The translations under genes and the position numbers were made by a program. A DNA stretch of 8,167 nt. It comes from Anaerolineaceae bacterium. Lineage in GTDB: Bacteria; Chloroflexota; Anaerolineae; Anaerolineales; Anaerolineaceae. The stretch covers positions 1 to 8,167 of the forward strand of contig JACZIY010000062.1 of assembly GCA_014860845.1 (NCBI GenBank), read 5' to 3'. This document shows positions 1 through 4,618 of the stretch, piece by piece. Position 1 is the first letter of the stretch; the number at the start of each line of letters is the position of its first letter. The notes under the pieces were generated by a model. It worked only from the letters and a program-made list of their open reading frames with translations. It was not told the DNA's origin and searched no databases.

Positions 1-450
1 TTTGCCAACCTTTTATGGAACTGGACATTGCATCCAGATCACGGACCGGATCGTCCAGCACCTGGGATGGCGTGGTTCGAGCTGGAACTCCTCTACCAAA
101 AAGCTGCTCAGATCGTGCAACCATTTCTGACAGCGGATACCGCCCTGGCAGCCGGGGATGTAGGAGTACTTGGTTATTTCACCCAGGCGCGCATTCTGGA
201 TACAGTTGGTCTCAACTCTCCTGAAGCACTATCCTATTATCCTCTGGATGAAAAGTATTATGTCACCAATTATGCTGTTGCCCCGGATCTGATCATCGAT
301 CAGCAGCCTGAGCTTGTGGTTCTGATGGAAGTGTACGGCCGACTAGGATTGTTTCAGGATTCACGCTTCATCGAACAATATGACCTGTTAGCATTAATCC
401 CCACCGATATTTATGGCAGTGAAGGCATGTTGATTTTCATCCGCAAGTAA
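1..450 (+). CDS. C-terminal fragment of a probable membrane glycosyltransferase (GT-C / family 39-like), 5' truncated
   Basis: The reading frame is open from the first base of the window and ends at TAA 448-450, so this is the last 149 residues of a longer protein. The TTG at 28 and ATG at 67 are internal codons, not starts, because the frame continues upstream without a stop. The fragment has no membrane segment and looks like a soluble extracytoplasmic tail. Numbered from base 1, it shows GDVGVLGYF at residues 52-60 and ILDTVGLNSPE at 65-75, followed by an APDLIID stretch. From family knowledge, this order (gD-G-GY, then r-ilD--GL-sPe, then a PD-ii segment) is typical of C-terminal domains of polytopic dolichyl-phosphate-mannose/ArnT-like sugar transferases and related uncharacterised membrane proteins in Chloroflexota and Actinobacteria. 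The catalytic N-terminal transmembrane part is outside the window, so substrate and activity cannot be stated. It converges with the minus-strand gene ending at 457. Confidence 0.6.
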   Translation, partial: FANLLWNWTLHPDHGPDRPAPGMAWFELELLYQKAAQIVQPFLTADTALAAGDVGVLGYFTQARILDTVGLNSPEALSYYPLDEKYYVTNYAVAPDLIIDQQPELVVLMEVYGRLGLFQDSRFIEQYDLLALIPTDIYGSEGMLIFIRK

Positions 451-457
451 TACGGAT
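439..457. terminator. Weak hairpin spanning the two convergent stop codons
   Basis: ATCCG (439-443) and CGGAT (453-457) can pair around a nine-base loop that holds the plus-strand TAA. An AT-rich stretch follows on the plus side. The stem is only 5 bp, so it is at best a weak terminator for the plus-strand gene. It is listed because the 6-base gap between the stops leaves no other room for one. Confidence 0.2.
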
Positions 458-678
458 TATTCAAATAACATCGAAAGAATGATGATAATTGTAGTCGAAA
501 TGGAAGCCAGGAAAATGGGTATCAACACCCAGAAGACCACCACCTGCAAAGGATCCTCTTCATTCTGTTTGCTCCAATGCTTTTTACGGTGATCAATGAA
601 CTGCAGCTCCTGAAAATAGGTCTCTGCATAAGGATCTTGTTGGTTTTCGGTCTGTTTCTTTTTTCCAATGTCGAACAA
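457..678 (-). CDS. Small single-pass membrane protein, hypothetical, TTG start
   Basis: This is a 73-residue protein that I do not recognise. Residues 1-44 are very polar, rich in K, Q, E and H, with an aromatic patch around YFQELQF (21-27). Residues about 46-71 form one hydrophobic segment (VVVFWVLIPIF onward to the C-terminus) with only a few residues after it. The topology therefore looks like a tail-anchored protein with a cytoplasmic N-terminus. The start is decided by a ribosome site: AAAGGA at 690-685 lies six bases before the TTG, there is no in-frame ATG or GTG upstream before a TAA, and the only internal Met is near the C-terminus. It lies 78 bases downstream of the acyl-AMP ligase on the same strand with no terminator between them, so it is probably the last gene of that operon. 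A role in bringing the ligase/ACP pair to the membrane is possible but is only inferred from position. Confidence 0.6.
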   Translation of the reverse strand: MFDIGKKKQTENQQDPYAETYFQELQFIDHRKKHWSKQNEEDPLQVVVFWVLIPIFLASISTTIIIILSMLFE

Positions 679-684
679 GGCGAT

Positions 685-690
685 TCCTTT
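685..690 (-). promoter_or_regulatory. Ribosome binding site deciding the TTG start at 678
   Basis: On the minus strand the sequence reads AAAGGA, then six bases, then TTG. A second SD-like AGGAG lies further upstream (about 25 bases before the TTG), but no ATG, GTG or TTG in this frame follows it at a usable distance. The TTG start is therefore the best-supported choice. Confidence 0.5.
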
Positions 691-756
691 GTGATTGATA
701 TCTCCTATTAATTGTAGCGTATGTTTGTTGAAAATAGATATATGGATTGAATTTCG

Positions 757-2439
757 TTAACCCCTGTTTATTTCCTGCGAATATTTCTCCCGATTGGCAT
801 ATCTCGAATTCTTCCCGCTGGAGGTTTTCACCATCCAACCTGGATTTACCAGGTAGACATGTCGTAATGCAATCGCTGAGCCCCGCGTAACCACAGCCCG
901 AATCTGGTCACCGATGCATTGGCGTTCGACCTCTTCCTGGGTATCAACCTCCGCCACCAAGATGACATCCTCGGTGCCTTTTTCCTCATCATAGATTCCA
1001 AACACGCTGACACGACCGGGATGGACGCCATCCACTTCCATGGCCAGCTGTTCGATGTCCATGGGATAGACATTCTTACCTCCTACGATGATCAAATCTT
1101 TCTTTCTGCCGGTGATGAATAATTCCTCCCCCACCTTGTAGCCATAATCGCCTGTCAGAAAGTAACCATCAGTTAAAACCGTTTCTTCGGTAGCATCCGG
1201 GCGATGGTAATACTCCTTCAACATGCAATTGGATTGAACTGCAATCTCCCCCACCCGCCGATCTTTGAGGGCGTTGCCATTCTGGTCAACGATTTTAACT
1301 TCCACATTGGGTATCGGCTTTCCACAGGAAACCATCCTAACTGATGAATTGCGATCCGAGGTTGGTAGGGCAAATTTCCGGGTTTGCAATAATTCGCGAT
1401 TTATGTCTTCGATATATAAAGGTTCGTCTATTTTGGTTTGGGTTACGGCAAAAACATTCTCTGCCATCGCATAACTGACCGCCAGCGCTTTCTCTGAGAA
1501 ACCATATGGACCGAATTTCTCCAGGAAAATCTGATGTCCATCATCGCGTACAGGTTCAGAGCAATTGATCACCGCTCGCCAACTGGAGAGATCAACCCCT
1601 GCCATGTGGCGATCACGGATTTTTTGAGCACAGAAATAATAGGCAAAATTCGGTAACCATACCAATGTGCCTTTGTATTGTGAGACTGCCTGGAAAAGTC
1701 GTTGAGGTGCTTTGACCCAGTCAAACGGTGAGAGCAAAACCAGGGGAATTCCGGTCAGGATTGGCATGATGAACCCGGTAATCAGTCCCATATCATGGTA
1801 AAGTGGTAACCAGGAGACAACCACATCCTGCATGGAAAGATCTAATACAGATCCCAGATTTTCGAGTTGATGAAAGACAGCCTGATGGGACAATGCCACT
1901 CCTTTTTGCAATCCGGTGGTGCCGGATGAATGCTGCAAAAGGACAATATCTTCGGGATCGCGCTGCATACCTGCAAATTGGGTGAAATCAGGTTCACATG
2001 GTGCTTCAATGCTGTCACTCAAAATCAATGACCGTACCGAATCGCCCGATTTGAGAGCTGGGCGAACTTCTGTTTCAAAGTCAGGGTAGGTAACAATGGC
2101 TGTCGGCTGGGTGACAGAGATAAGGGCTTCCAGATCATGGCGATATCGTTCGGGTAGCAGCTTCTCGGTCAGATAAGGCATTATCGCAGGTACGGCACCA
2201 TGCAATACCGCACCCCAGAAAGCATACACCAGATCAAGTCCATGTTGCAGGATCAGAATCACAACCTCGCCAGGCTGAATTCCTTGACGAGCAAACGTTT
2301 GAGCATAGCTGGTAGCACCTTCCAGCAGATCTTTATAAGTGATGGGTCGATCGGGAAATCCAGCCTGTTGTAAGGTGATGATCACCTGGTCCGGTTTGGA
2401 TTGATAAGCAGATTGAAGCACTTCTGAGAAAATTGGCAT
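757..2439 (-). CDS. Fatty-acyl-AMP ligase-like adenylate-forming enzyme (FAAL type)
   Basis: A 560-residue ANL-superfamily enzyme of full family length. It should adenylate a carboxylic acid, probably a fatty acid, with ATP and pass the acyl group to a phosphopantetheine thiol. Motifs seen in order: the P-loop QHSSGTTGLQKG (169-180), SWLPLYHDMG (209-218), NCSEPV (292-297), YAMAE (323-327), the ribose-binding TGD (429-431), FITGRKKDLIIVGGKN (441-456) in the hinge region, and the C-terminal KTSSGK (538-543) with K543 as the expected catalytic lysine. WLPLYHDMG, the EPV motif and the roughly 42 residues between YAMAE and VSCGKP favour FAAL over acyl-CoA synthetase: in FAALs this region carries an insertion thought to disfavour CoA use. 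YAMAE has Ala where Gly is usual. ATG 2439 is preceded by AGGAG at 2449-2445, and the upstream ACP gene stops only 8 bases away, which strongly suggests that ACP is the acceptor. An acyl-CoA ligase remains possible. Confidence 0.87.
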   Translation of the reverse strand: MPIFSEVLQSAYQSKPDQVIITLQQAGFPDRPITYKDLLEGATSYAQTFARQGIQPGEVVILILQHGLDLVYAFWGAVLHGAVPAIMPYLTEKLLPERYRHDLEALISVTQPTAIVTYPDFETEVRPALKSGDSVRSLILSDSIEAPCEPDFTQFAGMQRDPEDIVLLQHSSGTTGLQKGVALSHQAVFHQLENLGSVLDLSMQDVVVSWLPLYHDMGLITGFIMPILTGIPLVLLSPFDWVKAPQRLFQAVSQYKGTLVWLPNFAYYFCAQKIRDRHMAGVDLSSWRAVINCSEPVRDDGHQIFLEKFGPYGFSEKALAVSYAMAENVFAVTQTKIDEPLYIEDINRELLQTRKFALPTSDRNSSVRMVSCGKPIPNVEVKIVDQNGNALKDRRVGEIAVQSNCMLKEYYHRPDATEETVLTDGYFLTGDYGYKVGEELFITGRKKDLIIVGGKNVYPMDIEQLAMEVDGVHPGRVSVFGIYDEEKGTEDVILVAEVDTQEEVERQCIGDQIRAVVTRGSAIALRHVYLVNPGWMVKTSSGKNSRYANREKYSQEINRG

Positions 2440-2444
2440 TTTAT

Positions 2445-2449
2445 CTCCT
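2445..2449 (-). promoter_or_regulatory. Ribosome binding site of the acyl-AMP ligase, overlapping the ACP stop
   Basis: Minus-strand AGGAG lies five bases before ATG 2439-2437. Its first two bases are the last two bases of the TAG that ends the ACP gene (2450-2448). This arrangement lets ribosomes finishing the ACP re-initiate on the ligase, so the two are probably produced in a coupled ratio. Confidence 0.7.
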
Positions 2450-2693
2450 ATTGCTTCGACTGGATCAATGCAGCCAATTGGTCGAGGGTATCAAAGCTAT
2501 CCGGGTTTAATTCGGTGTCGTCTACCACCACGCCAAATTCGTCTTCGACCAACAATGCCAGATCAACCAAGCTGAAGGAATCGATGAGACCGCTGGAAAT
2601 TAAAGATTCATCTGGGTGGATGATGCGATTGGGTTCTTTCAATATATTTTGAGCAATTTTTTGTGCAAGTATTGTGATCATAGCCTGTGACAT
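2448..2693 (-). CDS. Acyl carrier protein (stand-alone)
   Basis: An 81-residue protein with the usual length and pattern of a stand-alone acyl/peptidyl carrier protein. The 4'-phosphopantetheine site is in SGLIDSFSL (34-42), with Ser39 of the DSF motif as the predicted attachment residue. The acidic helix that follows (LVDLALLVEDEFGV, 42-55) matches the carrier recognition helix, and the C-terminal helix contains DTLDQLAALI (68-77). The site is DSFS, not the DSLD-like site typical of the fatty-acid-synthesis ACP. Together with the adjacent ligase, this points to a dedicated carrier for activated acyl groups, although that is inference. ATG 2693 has GGAGG at 2702-2698, four bases upstream. It is the first gene of the downstream minus-strand unit. 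A phosphopantetheinyl transferase is needed but is not in the window. Confidence 0.9.
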   Translation of the reverse strand: MSQAMITILAQKIAQNILKEPNRIIHPDESLISSGLIDSFSLVDLALLVEDEFGVVVDDTELNPDSFDTLDQLAALIQSKQ

Positions 2694-2697
2694 GCAA

Positions 2698-2702
2698 CCT
2701 CC
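2698..2702 (-). promoter_or_regulatory. Ribosome binding site of the ACP gene
   Basis: Minus-strand GGAGG lies four bases before ATG 2693-2691. The spacing is on the short side, but no better in-frame start is present. Confidence 0.6.
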
Positions 2703-2721
2703 ATGAGATTAGGATGTGATG

Positions 2722-2730
2722 ATTTTATCA
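2722..2730 (-). promoter_or_regulatory. Candidate extended -10 promoter for the ACP-ligase operon
   Basis: The minus strand reads TGATAAAAT: a TGn extension followed by TAAAAT (5 of 6 against TATAAT). Transcription would begin near 2715, giving a leader of about 20 bases that still includes the GGAGG. There is no convincing -35 at 17 bases (AAGAAA). It lies between the upstream terminator and the ACP start, where a promoter is expected. A second option is TTGGGA (2778-2773), 16 bases, then TATTAT (2756-2751), which overlaps the terminator. Neither is proven. Confidence 0.33.
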
Positions 2731-2750
2731 GATTATTGGATCACTTTCTT

Positions 2751-2787
2751 ATAATAAACCTCCTATTGGTTTTCCCAACAGGAGGTT
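2751..2787 (-). terminator. Intrinsic terminator after the secreted-protein gene
   Basis: The stem arms are 2787-2775 and 2769-2757 with a five-base loop (GAAAA on the minus strand), followed by TATTAT. In minus-strand RNA all 13 positions pair, 12 as Watson-Crick pairs and one as G-U. The plus-strand RNA would have an A-C mismatch at that position, and the T-rich stretch is on the minus-strand side, so it acts in the minus direction. It lies 54 bases past the stop at 2841 and separates the secreted-protein unit from the ACP-ligase unit. Confidence 0.8.
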
Positions 2788-2840
2788 ACTCGTTCTCACC
2801 CCTAAAGGCATATGAACAAATTTTTAGAGAACGGCATGTA

Positions 2841-4319
2841 TCATTGTTTTGATAATAGAGGAAGGAAGATCATAAAGGGATCGTTTAATTGAAAATCGAT
2901 ATCTGAATATTCAGAAGTGGAACTGGTGATAACCAACGAATCTGGTGATCCATACCAGGAGAAGGGTTCACCCGGATCAGGCTGGTTATTGCCATTCAGG
3001 TCCATCAACGCACCGATATAGTAGGTTTCGTCCGGGATCCCAACAAATGAGTAGGAATAAATCCCTGTTCCGCTGGTTACCTCATCCGTTGCGACCGGTG
3101 CATCATTGGGGTTGAGGAATAAGCCCACGCTCACCGGGTTATACCCTTCATCGCCGGTATAGGTCACTTCACCGCTGATAGAGCCACCACTTTCGACTAC
3201 GGTCAGCGTCACGGCTGTGCTATCATAAGCGATTTCCCAGGCAAGGCCCAAACCAAGCGTCGGCAAGTTCATCGTATCGAATGTGCCAGTATGGGATGTA
3301 TACGTCAGAATGGTAAAACTCTCACCCAAAGATGGTAAAAATTCATTGATCAGGCTGACATCCAGGGTACCATCCAAAGCTGCTTCACCGGTTACGACCA
3401 GTTGATCGTGTTGTGTGTTGGGTGTGGTACCGCCCAGTTCAATGGTAAGTGTGCCAGTTGATTCCTGAGTAAAATCCCCATTAACGGTGATTGTCCCGGG
3501 TGATGATCCTGGGCTGAGCGTCCCAGCGTTTGTCAGGTTTGCCTCGATTGTCCCAGAACCAGAAAAGGTCTCACCCGATGGAATGTTGAAAGAGCTGGTG
3601 ATCAACTTGCCGCCTCGCAGAATCACTTCATTTAGATTGACGGTTTGGCTATTGGAAACATCTACAACCGAATTAGAATTGATATAAATTTTTTCGCTAA
3701 TCACACTTTCTTCAATATTGAGGGTATTGAATTCGTCGACCATGATAACGCTCACATTGATGCTTGAACCGGCCTGGAAGGTGTTGATGTGTTGGGTATC
3801 TGCCGATTTATAGAAGCTCAATTGTTTCCCCGTGAATGAACCAGAATGAGTGCCAGATTCATACAAAATCAGAGCAGCATAAATGCCAGAATTAACCAAC
3901 CCATGGTTGTTGAAGGGGGATTGAATTCTTAGATTATGTCCATCCACATCTTCAATTCGAATTATTCCATAGTTATCCACCTGGTATGCAAAGAAAGTTG
4001 TCTGCTCATCAATTGTGATCTGGGCACCAGCCTGGATGGTTAATGAATTCATATCAAACTGATCCTGATACACTGTCAGCACTGGATAAGCCGATTGACC
4101 GGCGGGAATGACCACATCTTGGGTGTCGTTCGGGAATGTGGGAGATCCCGATCCGTCTACACAACCACTCCAGTTACCGGGTTCATACCAATCTGTGGTT
4201 GTTCCCTGCCAGGTACAGGTTGCTGCTTGGGCGTTTTGGTATATTCCTCCAGTCAGCCCCAGAATAATTCCCAAAAATAATATAAGACGAATGATAATAC
4301 TTGATCTTCTTAAAAACAT
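2841..4319 (-). CDS. Secreted beta-rich surface protein with autotransporter-like repeat, EF-hand-like loop and IFLPLL C-terminal tail
   Basis: A 492-residue exported protein of unknown function. Residues 1-32 are a Sec signal peptide: FLRRSS, a long hydrophobic core, and a predicted cut after AQA (30-32). A short W-rich segment follows (TWQG 36-39, DWYEPGNWSG 43-52, then PNDTQDVVIPAG), resembling the start of many filamentous or beta-helical surface proteins. Residues about 85-250 look like beta-strand/beta-helix sequence. Residues about 250-330 resemble autotransporter-associated repeat sequence: SGSGTIEA, LSPGSSPGTITV, then GEAALDGTLDVSL. Residues 379-475 look like an Ig/carboxypeptidase-regulatory-like beta-sandwich (SISGEVTY) containing DLNGNNQPDPGEP (440-452), whose D1, N3, N5, Q7, D9 and E12 positions fit a calcium-binding EF-hand-like loop. 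The protein ends PFMIFLPLLSKQ. No outer-membrane beta-barrel domain, LPXTG or PEP-CTERM anchor is seen. It has the best ribosome site in the window and is coupled to the 73-residue gene upstream. An adhesin or envelope role is inference. Confidence 0.8.
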   Translation of the reverse strand: MFLRRSSIIIRLILFLGIILGLTGGIYQNAQAATCTWQGTTTDWYEPGNWSGCVDGSGSPTFPNDTQDVVIPAGQSAYPVLTVYQDQFDMNSLTIQAGAQITIDEQTTFFAYQVDNYGIIRIEDVDGHNLRIQSPFNNHGLVNSGIYAALILYESGTHSGSFTGKQLSFYKSADTQHINTFQAGSSINVSVIMVDEFNTLNIEESVISEKIYINSNSVVDVSNSQTVNLNEVILRGGKLITSSFNIPSGETFSGSGTIEANLTNAGTLSPGSSPGTITVNGDFTQESTGTLTIELGGTTPNTQHDQLVVTGEAALDGTLDVSLINEFLPSLGESFTILTYTSHTGTFDTMNLPTLGLGLAWEIAYDSTAVTLTVVESGGSISGEVTYTGDEGYNPVSVGLFLNPNDAPVATDEVTSGTGIYSYSFVGIPDETYYIGALMDLNGNNQPDPGEPFSWYGSPDSLVITSSTSEYSDIDFQLNDPFMIFLPLLSKQ

Positions 4320-4323
4320 GATG

Positions 4324-4331
4324 ACCTCCTT
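4324..4331 (-). promoter_or_regulatory. Consensus Shine-Dalgarno of the secreted-protein gene, overlapping the upstream stop
   Basis: Minus-strand AAGGAGGT is a perfect match to the anti-Shine-Dalgarno core. Its GGAGG lies five bases before ATG 4319-4317. The TAA of the upstream small gene (4332-4330) runs into it (TAAGGAGGT). This supports both the chosen start and translational coupling, and suggests high expression. Confidence 0.8.
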
Positions 4332-4551
4332 AGATATTTGAATGTTTTTTATTCATATTTCTTGAATGATTTTCTGTGAGCGATTTTTGCTGGATGATCT
4401 GGGCGAGTTCCTCCAGGCTTGTGAACGGGTTGATATCCCCAGGTACGGAACCTTCAATAACACCACGCCAGACCGGCGGCTGATGATCGAGATATTCAGC
4501 CCAAACCCGGACAATTAACGAAATCGTATGTCGGTGTAACGGCGTGGCCAT
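4330..4551 (-). CDS. Small R-x-W / W-R-G protein, hypothetical
   Basis: A 73-residue soluble protein with no signal peptide or membrane segment. Its core is two beta-like stretches, ISLIVRVWAEYL (10-21) and PVWRGVIEG (26-34), followed by FTSLEELAQII (43-53), which is probably a helix. The tail from about residue 55 is polar (N, K, H, S). I recall a common family of small Chloroflexota proteins with this order (R-W, then WRG-V, then F--L-el--fI), but I know of no assigned function. ATG 4551 is preceded by GAGGAGG at 4561-4555. It sits 67 bases below the regulator stop and directly above the secreted protein, whose Shine-Dalgarno overlaps its stop codon. That context suggests a role linked to the exported protein or to the regulator. 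Coding status is supported by the ribosome site, the tight spacing and the recognisable pattern. Confidence 0.65.
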   Translation of the reverse strand: MATPLHRHTISLIVRVWAEYLDHQPPVWRGVIEGSVPGDINPFTSLEELAQIIQQKSLTENHSRNMNKKHSNI

Positions 4552-4554
4552 AGT

Positions 4555-4561
4555 CCTCCTC
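4555..4561 (-). promoter_or_regulatory. Ribosome binding site of the 73-residue gene
   Basis: Minus-strand GAGGAGG is followed by ACT and ATG 4551-4549. The match is strong although the spacer is short. It supports translation of this small gene and its start. I see no clear -35/-10 pair in the 67-base gap 4552-4618, so read-through from the regulator gene is likely. Confidence 0.6.
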
Positions 4562-4618
4562 TGTTGGGATCCTTCGACTTAACTATGGCAAGGATAACAA
4601 ATCCCCCTTACGAAATTC

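Noticed and set aside
28..450. TTG at 28 as the start of a 140-residue complete gene
   Set aside because: The frame is open back to base 1, and the sequence resembles the C-terminal part of a larger membrane protein, so the gene is truncated by the window edge.
593..838. An 81-residue minus-strand open frame overlapping the ligase 3' end and the microprotein
   Set aside because: It overlaps the conserved C-terminal part of the ligase in another frame and has no family pattern. The ligase frame contains the A10 lysine motif there.
757..2439. Acetyl-CoA synthetase or stand-alone NRPS adenylation domain
   Set aside because: The LPLYHDMG and SEPV motifs, the long segment after YAMAE and the adjacent ACP fit the fatty-acyl-AMP ligase group better. 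No condensation or thioesterase domain is attached.
2961..3002. Dockerin domain of a cellulosome-type protein
   Set aside because: Dockerins carry two such calcium loops about 20-30 residues apart. Only one is present, and it is embedded in a beta-rich domain.
4573..4618. Possible terminator or operator hairpin between the regulator and the small gene (GGAT/ATCC repeats)
   Set aside because: The pairing arms are only 4-6 bases with bulges, and no T-run follows on the minus strand, so it is not distinguishable from chance.
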